8,020 nt of DNA from JAIVJN01 sp036732565 (GTDB lineage: Bacteria; Acidobacteriota; Vicinamibacteria; Vicinamibacterales; UBA2999): the NCBI GenBank assembly GCA_036732565.1, contig DAINCF010000328.1, positions 1 through 8,020 on the forward strand, read 5' to 3'. A model generated the notes under the pieces. It worked only from the letters and a program-made list of their open reading frames with translations. It had not been told where the DNA came from and did no database searches. Position 1 is the stretch's first letter; each line of letters opens with the position of its first letter. Position numbers and translations under genes: made by a program. This document shows positions 1 to 5,123 of this stretch, piece by piece.

Positions 1-297
1 ATTGACAACGTCCGACGACGTCAGGCCGAAGTGCAGCCACCGCGCCGCGGGACCGACACGCTCGGCGACCGCCGTCGTAAACGCAATGACGTCGTGCTGG
101 GTGGTCTTTTCGATCTCTTCGATGCGCGCGATGTCGAAGCTGCCCGTGCGCGACAGCTCGCGCGCGGCATCGGCGGGCACAATCCCCGCGGCCGCCATCG
201 CCTCGGCCGCTGCAACCTCGACCTGGAGCCACGTCTCGTAGCGACGTTGCTCGCTCCAGATGCGGCCCATGTCGGGGTGTGTGTAGCGCGCGATCAT
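1..297 (-). CDS. purB: Adenylosuccinate lyase, N-terminal 99 residues (cut by window edge)
   Basis: PurB is a cytosolic fumarase/aspartase-superfamily enzyme. It removes fumarate from SAICAR to give AICAR, and from adenylosuccinate to give AMP, so it acts twice in purine synthesis. The visible part starts MIARYTHPDMGRIWSEQ, the usual PurB opening. It carries TTQHDVIAF with His68 at the same number as the substrate-binding/catalytic His68 of Bacillus PurB, and HFGLTSSDVVN (residues 89-99), the Thr-Ser-Ser-Asp substrate loop. The last visible residue is Asn where many homologues have Asp. Roughly three quarters of a typical 430-residue protein lies beyond position 1. The ATG at 297-295 follows the M16 peptidase stop (302-300) by 2 bases, with no good Shine-Dalgarno sequence close by, so translation is probably coupled to the upstream gene. 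Identification is firm; the missing part cannot be judged. Confidence 0.95.
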   Translation of the reverse strand, partial: MIARYTHPDMGRIWSEQRRYETWLQVEVAAAEAMAAAGIVPADAARELSRTGSFDIARIEEIEKTTQHDVIAFTTAVAERVGPAARWLHFGLTSSDVVN

Positions 298-299
298 GG

Positions 300-1592
300 T
301 CAGTCGAGTACCAAGCGCTCCGCCGGCAGCTGCAATCCGTTGACGGCGCCCAGCACCGTCACGCCAAGCCGGCCCGTTTGAAACAGATCCCGCGCCAGCT
401 GCTGAACGCCGTCCGCCGTGACCGCTTCGATCTGAGCCAGCATCGCATCGAGTCCGTCAGTGCGGTCCTGATAGAGCTCCTGTCGCGCCAGATGCGACAT
501 GCGGCTCGACGTGCTCTCGAGATTCAACATCAGCGAGCCCTTCAGGTGATCCTTGGCCCGGCGCAGCTCCTCCGCCGGCAGCGCCTCGCGCTTGAGCCGC
601 CGCACCTCGCCGATGACGACGTCGATCAGCTCGCTGACGGCGTCGTTGGCGCAGCCCGCGTAGATGCTCAGGGCGCCGCTGTCCTGGTACGAGCTCATCC
701 CCGAGAACACCGAGTATGCCAACCCACGCTTCTCGCGCACGTTCTGAAACAGCCGCGAGCTCATCGAGCCGCCCAGCACCGTGTTCAGGACGAACCCGCT
801 GTAACGATCGGGGTGCAGCTGCGGCAGGCCCGGCGCGCCGAGGCACACGTGGCTCTGCTCGAGATCTTTCTCCTTGATCTGCACGCTCGCCGAGGTCACC
901 GGCGGATCGTCATGCACCTCACCGCCGCGCGACGTCACGCTGGCAAATGCCCGCTCGACGAGCTCGCGCACCCGTTCATGCTGCAGGTTGCCAACGGCGA
1001 CCACGATGAAGTTGCTCGCCACGTAAGCATCCGCGAAGTAGGTCCGGAGAGTGGGATACTTCAGCGCGCTCACGCTCTCCGCCGTGCCGAGAATCGGCCG
1101 GCCGAGCGAGTGCCCGTCCCAGAACCGCTCGGCGAACAGCTCGTGCACGAGATCGTCCGGCGTGTCCTCGACCATCTTGATCTCTTCGAGGATCACCTTC
1201 TTCTCTCGCTCGATCTCGTCGGGCGCGAACGTCGGGTTGGTGACGAGGTCGGAGATGACGTCCACCGCCTTCTCCAAATGCTCGTCGAGCACTTTCACGT
1301 AGTAGCCGGCGTACTCCTTCGACGTGAACGCGTCGAGCTGGCCGCCGATCGAATCCACTTCCTGCGCAATGTCTTCGGCCGATCGCTTCGTGGTGCCCTT
1401 GAAGAGCATGTGCTCCACGAAATGCGCGACGCCAGGATGAGCCAGCGGCTCGTGCCGCGACCCACGCGTCAACCACACCCCGAGCGAGATCGAACGAACG
1501 TGTGGTGTCGACTCTGTAACGAGACGGAGACCGTTTGAAAGCGTCTCGCGGCGAATATGGGCGCTGGTCACAGGTTGTTGCGGGAGTCGCAC
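300..1592 (-). CDS. M16 family zinc metallopeptidase (processing-peptidase-like)
   Basis: This is a 430-residue protein of the M16B group (mitochondrial processing peptidase beta, Bacillus YmxG/MlpA relatives), the usual length for a two-domain member. The inverted zinc motif is intact: HFVEH gives His57, Glu60 (catalytic base) and His61, and Glu137 in ILEEIKM lies 76 residues later as the third zinc ligand. The C-terminal half has the family's REKRGLAYSVFSG stretch, the Arg/Tyr pair that helps bind substrate. No signal peptide or membrane segment is seen, so it is probably cytosolic, or exported by a route not visible here. The start taken is GTG at 1592; a GGGAG lies only 2 bases before it, within a hairpin. 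A second GTG seven codons on lacks a ribosome site. It precedes purB by 2 bases and is divergent from rlmN. Natural substrate is unknown; catalytically active from its residues. Confidence 0.95.
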   Translation of the reverse strand: MRLPQQPVTSAHIRRETLSNGLRLVTESTPHVRSISLGVWLTRGSRHEPLAHPGVAHFVEHMLFKGTTKRSAEDIAQEVDSIGGQLDAFTSKEYAGYYVKVLDEHLEKAVDVISDLVTNPTFAPDEIEREKKVILEEIKMVEDTPDDLVHELFAERFWDGHSLGRPILGTAESVSALKYPTLRTYFADAYVASNFIVVAVGNLQHERVRELVERAFASVTSRGGEVHDDPPVTSASVQIKEKDLEQSHVCLGAPGLPQLHPDRYSGFVLNTVLGGSMSSRLFQNVREKRGLAYSVFSGMSSYQDSGALSIYAGCANDAVSELIDVVIGEVRRLKREALPAEELRRAKDHLKGSLMLNLESTSSRMSHLARQELYQDRTDGLDAMLAQIEAVTADGVQQLARDLFQTGRLGVTVLGAVNGLQLPAERLVLD

Positions 1593-1600
1593 TGCTCCCG
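1581..1600 (-). promoter_or_regulatory. Hairpin enclosing ribosome site and GTG start of the M16 gene
   Basis: On the minus strand CGGGAG (1600-1595) and CTCCCG (1586-1581) form a perfect 6-bp stem around an 8-base loop, CAGTGCGA. The loop holds the GTG start codon, and the 5' arm holds the GGGAG Shine-Dalgarno-like sequence. The fold would hide the ribosome site, so it may lower translation or make it conditional. Structure is seen directly; regulatory role is inference, and a chance stem in GC-rich DNA is possible. Confidence 0.4.
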
Positions 1601-1615
1601 AGTCTCTGGCGTAGA

Positions 1616-1633
1616 GGCGGCTCGCGAGCCGCC
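1616..1633. repeat. Perfect 18-bp GC palindrome between the M16 gene and rlmN
   Basis: GGCGGCTCGCGAGCCGCC reads identically on both strands, and flanking TAGA/CCCTA adds imperfect pairing. It sits midway between two divergent genes. It could be a dispersed palindromic repeat unit, an operator, or a structural element. No family was assigned; copies elsewhere in the genome would settle it. Confidence 0.6.
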
Positions 1634-1670
1634 CCTAGCAAGCTAACTCGTTGCAGTGCAAGGAATTAAG

Positions 1671-1688
1671 CCTGATGATATCATGAGG
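1671..1688 (+). promoter_or_regulatory. Near-perfect palindrome covering the rlmN ribosome binding site
   Basis: CCTGATGATATCATGAGG is an 18-base palindrome with one mismatched pair (1674/1685) and a perfect 10-bp core at 1675-1684. Its 3' end supplies most of the rlmN Shine-Dalgarno sequence GAGGA (1685-1689), 4 bases before the ATG at 1694. It could be an operator for a dimeric repressor, or a fold hiding the ribosome site; a loopless palindrome fits the first better. No specific regulator is recognised. Confidence 0.4.
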
Positions 1689-1693
1689 ATGTC

Positions 1694-2770
1694 ATGGGCG
1701 CAAGAGCCGTCGACCTGGCGAACCTGGACCTCAGCGAGATGGAGGCCCTGTTCGTCGAACACGGCTGGGCCACGTTCCACGCTCGACAGGTCTATCGCTG
1801 GATCTGGAAGCGCGGCGTCAGCGACTTCCATCAGATGACCAACCTCGCGAAGAGCCTGCGCGAGAGCCTCGCCCACGACTTCGTCGTCTCCACGCCTGAG
1901 TTGGAAAAGACAGAGCTCTCGAGCGACGGCACGCGGAAGTTCGTGCTCTGCCTCGCCGACGGCAAGCGCATCGAAACCGTTTTCATCCCCGACACCCCGT
2001 CGCAGACGTTCTGCATCTCCACGCAAGTGGGATGCGCCATGGGGTGCGCGTTCTGCCTGACCGGGAAAATGGGTCTGATTCGGCATCTGACCGCAGGAGA
2101 GATCGCCGGACAGGTCCGCGTCGCCGCCAAGGCCGTCGGCCTCCTCGATCAGCCCTTCAACATCGTCCTCATGGGAATGGGCGAACCGCTGCACAACTAC
2201 GAGCAGACGATGAAGGCGCTGAGGATGTGGAGCGAGGAGCAAGGTCTTTCGATTGGTCCGCGGCGGGTCACGCTGTCGACGGTTGGGCTCGTCCCGATGC
2301 TGGACAAGCTGGCGCAAGAGCCGTTGATGCCCAACCTCGCGATCTCACTGCACGCGACGACGGAAGCGCAACGGCAAGCCATCGTACCGCCGACGAAGAA
2401 GTATTCGTTAGAGGATATCCTCGAGGCGTGCCGGCGCTTCCCGCTCGCCAGGCGCAGCCGGATCACTTTCGAGTACGTCTTGCTCGAAGGCGTGAACGAC
2501 TCGCTCGCCGACGCCCAGCGGCTCGCGAAGCTGCTGGCGGGCATCAAGGCGAAGGTGAATCTGATTCCGCTGAACGCCGCCGCCGGGATTCCGTTCGAGC
2601 GGCCGAGCGATCGGGCGGTCGACGCGTTTGCCCAGACACTCGCCGATCGACACATCACTGTGTCGGTGCGCAAGAGCCGCGGACGCGACATCCGCGCGGC
2701 CTGCGGTCAGTTGATCGTCGAAGGTCAACAGCGCAGCGCCGGCCAGCGGTTGGCAGCGGCGATGTCTTAA
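1694..2770 (+). CDS. rlmN: Dual-specificity 23S rRNA A2503 / tRNA A37 C2-methyltransferase RlmN
   Basis: RlmN is a radical-SAM enzyme that methylates C2 of adenosine 2503 in 23S rRNA and adenosine 37 in some tRNAs, tuning the peptidyl-transferase exit tunnel and decoding accuracy. The 358-residue product has the usual length. The N-terminal accessory domain contains FHARQVYRWIWKRGV (28-42). The [4Fe-4S] motif CAMGCAFC gives Cys114, Cys118 and Cys121; GMGEPLHNY (161-169) is the SAM-binding loop; Cys337 in RDIRAACGQL is the residue that becomes methylated in the ping-pong mechanism. All key residues are present, so it should be active. The RlmN-type features, rather than Cfr, are the N-terminal domain and general sequence. 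ATG 1694 is the only in-frame start near a GAGGA; ATGs at 1683 and 1689 are out of frame. It is a single-gene unit, divergent from the M16 gene and convergent with purD. Confidence 0.97.
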   Translation: MGARAVDLANLDLSEMEALFVEHGWATFHARQVYRWIWKRGVSDFHQMTNLAKSLRESLAHDFVVSTPELEKTELSSDGTRKFVLCLADGKRIETVFIPDTPSQTFCISTQVGCAMGCAFCLTGKMGLIRHLTAGEIAGQVRVAAKAVGLLDQPFNIVLMGMGEPLHNYEQTMKALRMWSEEQGLSIGPRRVTLSTVGLVPMLDKLAQEPLMPNLAISLHATTEAQRQAIVPPTKKYSLEDILEACRRFPLARRSRITFEYVLLEGVNDSLADAQRLAKLLAGIKAKVNLIPLNAAAGIPFERPSDRAVDAFAQTLADRHITVSVRKSRGRDIRAACGQLIVEGQQRSAGQRLAAAMS

Positions 2771-2797
2771 TTTAAGAGCACGTTGCGAAATTGTAGG

Positions 2798-2876
2798 TAG
2801 CGCAGGCCGTCAGGCCTGCCTCAGCGATGAGAGCCGGCCTACCGACCGTGTTTGGCAGGCCTGAAGGCCTGCGCTA
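2798..2876. repeat. Facing pair of hairpin repeats (REP/BIME-like) between rlmN and purD
   Basis: Two 23-base units (2798-2820 and 2854-2876) are inverted copies with a single mismatch. Each begins TAGC in its own orientation and folds on itself as GCAGGCC, a 4-base loop, GGCCTGC (stems 2802-2808/2813-2819 and 2855-2861/2866-2872; loops GTCA and TGAA). The 33 bases between them are unrelated to either gene. The pair sits between two converging genes, where it could also stop transcription in both directions, though there is no long T run. The arrangement resembles bacterial interspersed mosaic elements moved by RAYT transposases; that mechanism is inference. Confidence 0.75.
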
Positions 2877-2880
2877 CGTA

Positions 2881-2921
2881 CGGTATCGGCTACAGTCGGT
2901 AACGGTATCGGCTAAAGTCGG
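2881..2921. repeat. 22-bp tandem duplication overlapping the purD stop codon
   Basis: The 19 bases at 2881-2899 and 2903-2921 differ at one position and repeat with a 22-base period. The right copy contains the last purD codons and its TAG stop (2914-2912, minus strand); the left copy repeats the same segment, including another TAG, just outside the gene. It abuts the facing hairpin repeats, so it may be a scar of replication slippage or of repeat insertion. Confidence 0.7.
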
Positions 2922-4204
2922 GCCCCACGATTTTCCAGGGCGGTTCTTCCGATGTCGCGGCGGTAGTGCATGCCGTCGAATCGCACGTGCGCGACGGCAT
3001 CATAGGCGCGCGCGATCGCGGCCTCGAAGGTCGCGCCGCCGCCGACGATCGTCAGCACTCTGCCGCCGGCCGTAACCAGTGTGTCACCGGCCGCGCGTGT
3101 GCCCGCGTGAAACACCAGCGCATCGGGGCATTCGCGCGTGACATCATCGAGACCGTAGATCACCTGCCCGGTCTCGACGTTCGACGGATACCCGCGTGAG
3201 GCCAGCACGACGCCCACCTGCGTGTGTCCACTGACATCCAATTCGCCAGCGGTGAGCTCGCCGACCGACGCGGCCCACAGCAGCGGCGCGAGGGGCTCGG
3301 CAATCCGCGGCAGCACGACTTGCGCTTCCGGATCACCCAAGCGCACGTTGAACTCGATCACCTTCGGCCCATCCGGCGTCAACATCAGCCCGCAGTAGAG
3401 AAACCCGCGAAACGGCGTGCCTTCGGAAGCCATCCCCGCGAGCACGGGCTCGACGATGTCGCGCAGGATGCGCGCGTGCAGGTGCGTATCGACGAGCGGG
3501 CTCGGCGAGAATGCGCCCATGCCCCCTGTGTTCGGCCCGGCATCGCCATCGAGCGCGCGCTTGTGATCCTGTGCCGACGGCAGCGGCAGCGCGCGCCGAC
3601 CATCCGTCAACACGAAGAACGACACCTCGGGGCCCGAGAGGCACTCCTCGAGCACGATGCGCGCGCCGGCCTCGCCAAACGCGCGCGCGATCATCGCCGC
3701 GTCGATCGCCGCATCGGCAGCGGCGCGATCCGGCGCAACGACTACCCCCTTGCCCGCGGCCAGGCCATCGGCCTTGACGACGATCCGGTCGCCGAGCTCG
3801 CCACGCTGCACGACGGCATGCGCATCGTCGGCCGACGTGCAGACGCGATAACGCGCCGTGGGGACGCCGTGGCGGTGCATGAAATCCTTCGCGAAGGCCT
3901 TGCTCGTCTCGAGCCGTGCCGCCGCTTGCGTCGGACCGAAGACGCGGCGCCCCTGCGACGCCAGGACGTCGACCACGCCCGCCGCCAATGGCGCCTCCGG
4001 TCCGATGACGGTCAGGTCGACGCCTTCGGCCTCGATGAGGGAGAGCACGGCATGCGGATTGACGGCCTCCAGGGGGGCCGAATGGAAGCGCGTCTTGATG
4101 CCGTCGTTGCCTGGGGCGCAGAGGATCTCGACGTCGGGCTCGGCCGAGAGCTTCCACGCGAGGGCGTGCTCGCGCGCACCGCTGCCGACGACCAGGATCT
4201 TCAT
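2912..4204 (-). CDS. purD: Phosphoribosylamine-glycine ligase (GAR synthetase)
   Basis: PurD joins glycine to 5-phosphoribosylamine with ATP, the second step of de novo purine synthesis, in the cytosol. The 430-residue length matches the family. The N domain opens MKILVVGSGAREHALAWKL. The ATP-grasp core shows VVKADGLAAGKGVVVA (142-157), GPEVSFFVLTDG (191-202), QDHKRALDGDAGPNTGGMGA (212-231) and VIEFNVRLGDPEAQ (282-295), where Glu284 and Asn286 are expected metal/ATP ligands; the C-terminal domain is complete. The start chosen is ATG 4204-4202, with AAGGTG a suitable 5 bases upstream. A GTG directly before it (4207) would add one Met. It stands alone, divergent from rpsU and converging on rlmN, and is not in an operon with purB despite the shared strand. 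The final codons lie in a tandem duplication. Confidence 0.97.
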   Translation of the reverse strand: MKILVVGSGAREHALAWKLSAEPDVEILCAPGNDGIKTRFHSAPLEAVNPHAVLSLIEAEGVDLTVIGPEAPLAAGVVDVLASQGRRVFGPTQAAARLETSKAFAKDFMHRHGVPTARYRVCTSADDAHAVVQRGELGDRIVVKADGLAAGKGVVVAPDRAAADAAIDAAMIARAFGEAGARIVLEECLSGPEVSFFVLTDGRRALPLPSAQDHKRALDGDAGPNTGGMGAFSPSPLVDTHLHARILRDIVEPVLAGMASEGTPFRGFLYCGLMLTPDGPKVIEFNVRLGDPEAQVVLPRIAEPLAPLLWAASVGELTAGELDVSGHTQVGVVLASRGYPSNVETGQVIYGLDDVTRECPDALVFHAGTRAAGDTLVTAGGRVLTIVGGGATFEAAIARAYDAVAHVRFDGMHYRRDIGRTALENRGARL

Positions 4205-4213
4205 CACAACACC

Positions 4214-4242
4214 TTGCGAATCAATGAGTTACGAGAAAGAAT
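4214..4242 (+). promoter_or_regulatory. Weak promoter candidate for rpsU
   Basis: TTGCGA (4214-4219), a 17-base spacer and AAGAAT (4237-4242) give 8 of 12 matches to consensus, with a start near 4249 and an 88-base leader. An alternative is TTACAC (4242-4247) with TAGCCT (4264-4269) at 16 bases, which would overlap the purD -10 box on the other strand. The sequence does not decide between them. Confidence 0.25.
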
Positions 4243-4264
4243 TACACCAGGCTGGGTGTGTGAT

Positions 4265-4292
4265 AGCCTAGCATATTCGGCTGGGCTGCCAA
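4265..4292 (-). promoter_or_regulatory. Candidate sigma-70-type promoter for purD
   Basis: On the minus strand TTGGCA (4292-4287, 5 of 6 matches to the -35 consensus) is followed after 16 bases by TAGGCT (4270-4265), preceded by an extended -10 TG. Expected transcription start is near 4258, leaving about 54 bases of leader before the ATG. TAGGCT matches TATAAT weakly (3 of 6), although such -10 boxes are common in GC-rich bacteria. No PurR-like operator was recognised. Confidence 0.4.
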
Positions 4293-4329
4293 CCCCAGGC
4301 AGACAGCCCACTCCAGGCAGAAAGGGGGT
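4282..4329 (+). promoter_or_regulatory. Structured rpsU leader with possible ribosome-site pairing
   Basis: TGGGCTG (4282-4288) pairs perfectly with CAGCCCA (4304-4310) around a 15-base loop. The loop contains ACCCC (4292-4296), complementary to GGGGT (4325-4329) inside the rpsU Shine-Dalgarno run. CCAGGCAGA occurs twice (4295-4303 and 4313-4321). Together these allow alternative folds, one of which hides the ribosome site. Many ribosomal-protein genes are autoregulated through such leaders, but no named S21 leader family was matched. Confidence 0.35.
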
Positions 4330-4336
4330 GACCACG

Positions 4337-4534
4337 ATGGCCGAAGTGAAAGTACAGGAAGGTGAATCGATCGAGAGCGCGCTCCGACGATTCAAGCGCA
4401 AGGTGCAGCAGGAAGACATCATCAAGGACATCAAGAAGCACTCCTTTTACCTGAAGCCCGGCGACAAGCGTCGCGCCAAGCAGGCGCTGGCGCGGAAGCG
4501 CAACCGCAAGAAGATGCGGCGGGAATCGGAGTAA
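4337..4534 (+). CDS. rpsU: Small ribosomal subunit protein bS21
   Basis: The product is 65 residues, typical for bS21, a small basic protein on the 30S platform that contacts the 3' region of 16S rRNA and helps initiation on natural messages. It starts MAEVKVQEGESIESALRRFK, the S21 opening, followed by RKVQQEDIIKDIKKHSFYLKP and a very basic tail (residues 44-62) rich in Lys and Arg. In many S21 proteins KRxxxxxGil/dlrkr.. is followed by E/F-Y-E-K-P; here the equivalent is SFYLKPGDKRRAKQALARKR. The start is ATG 4337 with AGGGGG 8 bases upstream. The reading frame is open far upstream through purD antisense, but that extension has no ribosome site and no S21-like sequence. It is divergent from purD and separated from the downstream STAS gene by repeats, so probably transcribed alone. 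Confidence 0.96.
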   Translation: MAEVKVQEGESIESALRRFKRKVQQEDIIKDIKKHSFYLKPGDKRRAKQALARKRNRKKMRRESE

Positions 4535-4542
4535 ATTCGCCG

Positions 4543-4624
4543 TTGGCAGGCTGCCCGCCTTCGCCAAGGCCACGGCGGGTCCGCCGCAGCGCCGCGGGCG
4601 CGGAGGCGGAAAGGCCTGCGCTAC
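4543..4624. repeat. Third hairpin-repeat copy, split by a nested two-hairpin element
   Basis: TTGGCAGGC (4543-4551) and AAGGCCTGCGCTAC (4611-4624) match the two ends of the right-hand repeat unit near purD (about 2852-2876), whose central CTG is replaced here by 59 bases (4552-4610). The outer stem GCAGGC/GCCTGC still pairs. The 59 bases fold as CCCGCC/GGCGGG (4554-4559/4574-4579) and TCCGCC/GGCGGA (4580-4585/4605-4610). It looks like one repeat family placed inside another. It lies just after rpsU and could also act as a 3' stabilising or stopping structure. Confidence 0.6.
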
Positions 4625-4628
4625 ATCG

Positions 4629-4657
4629 TTGACGGCCGGCGGGATCGCGGATAACAT
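4629..4657 (+). promoter_or_regulatory. Candidate promoter for the STAS-UbiA-DUF362 operon
   Basis: TTGACG (4629-4634, 5 of 6), a 17-base spacer and TAACAT (4652-4657, 4 of 6) give a plausible sigma-70-type promoter, the best plus-strand match in the gap. Expected start is about 4664, leaving a leader of about 114 bases that begins with a strong hairpin. Inference from consensus only. Confidence 0.4.
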
Positions 4658-4661
4658 TCGG

Positions 4662-4702
4662 GCCCTTGAGGACGTGTAAACGCGCGTCTTCAAAGGGCTT
4701 TA
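4662..4702 (+). terminator. Strong stem-loop: rpsU terminator, or 5' structure of the next operon
   Basis: GCCCTTGAGGACG (4662-4674) pairs with CGTCTTCAAAGGGC (4685-4698) as a 13-bp stem with one bulged A (4692) and one G-T pair, around a 10-base loop, and is followed by TTTA. The short T run makes it a weak intrinsic terminator for rpsU. It also lies at the predicted transcription start of the next operon, so it may instead be a leader hairpin of that message. The fold is clear; the role is not. Confidence 0.45.
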
Positions 4703-4777
4703 CCGCACTATTACGATTGGCGCGCTCGGCGCACCGTGCGGGCGTTGGCTTCTAGGTGGCGGGGAGGGATACGGGGC

Positions 4778-5119
4778 ATGGAGATCGCCGAACGAGTGGT
4801 GGAGGGCGTCACGGTTCTCGACCTCAAGGGCAAGATGACCCTGGGCGAGGGTGACGAGCTGCTGAAAGACAAGATCAACAGCCTATTGGCCAACAGTCGG
4901 AAGAAGCTCGTCCTGAATCTCGAGGGCGTGCCGTACATCGACTCGGCGGGTCTCGGCGAGATCGTGCGGACCTACACGACGGTGAGCCGTCAGGGCGGCA
5001 GCCTCAAGCTGCTCAACCTGACCAAGCGCATCGAAGATCTCCTGGCGATCACCAAGCTGCTGACGGTCTTCGAGACGTTCGATACGGAGGCGGAAGCCAT
5101 CAACAGCTTCTCTGCGTAG
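4778..5119 (+). CDS. Single-domain STAS protein, anti-sigma-factor antagonist type
   Basis: The 113-residue product is one STAS domain of the SpoIIAA/RsbV type. In that family the unphosphorylated protein binds an anti-sigma or HPK-like kinase and releases its partner; phosphorylation of a conserved serine switches this off. That serine is present: YIDSAGLGEIV gives Asp55-Ser56, aligning with Ser58 of SpoIIAA and Ser56 of RsbV. The opening MEIAERVVEGVTVLDLKGKM (1-20) and LVLNLEGVPYIDS (44-56) form the usual strand pattern. The start is ATG 4778 with GGAGGG 9 bases upstream; an in-frame GTG at 4736 would add 14 non-conserved residues and has no ribosome site. It is the first gene of a tight operon, 4 bases before the UbiA-family gene. 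No partner kinase, phosphatase or sigma factor is in the window, so the pathway it controls is unknown. Confidence 0.9.
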   Translation: MEIAERVVEGVTVLDLKGKMTLGEGDELLKDKINSLLANSRKKLVLNLEGVPYIDSAGLGEIVRTYTTVSRQGGSLKLLNLTKRIEDLLAITKLLTVFETFDTEAEAINSFSA

Positions 5120-5123
5120 CAAG

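Noticed and set aside
279..1538. 419-codon plus-strand open frame opposite the M16 gene
   Set aside because: It is antisense to a gene with all catalytic residues, and its product is an Arg/His/Leu-rich string without any family motif; typical shadow frame of GC-rich DNA.
1651..1679. Promoter for rlmN (TTGCAG, 17 bases, GATGAT)
   Set aside because: The transcription start would fall on the ribosome binding site near 1686, leaving no usable leader; the real promoter was not located.
1643..2317. 224-codon minus-strand open frame opposite rlmN
   Set aside because: Antisense to the radical-SAM core of rlmN; no motif.
1694..2770. Cfr-type antibiotic-resistance methyltransferase instead of RlmN
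   Set aside because: The length, N-terminal domain and overall sequence fit housekeeping RlmN, and the gene sits among core genes without mobile elements.
3224..4336. Long plus-strand open frame antisense to purD running in frame into rpsU
   Set aside because: The part over purD has no recognisable protein features and no ribosome site; only the S21 portion from ATG 4337 is real.
4736..4777. Upstream GTG start for the STAS gene
   Set aside because: The extra 14 residues are Arg/Gly-rich and unlike STAS N-termini, while ATG 4778 has a strong GGAGGG at good spacing.
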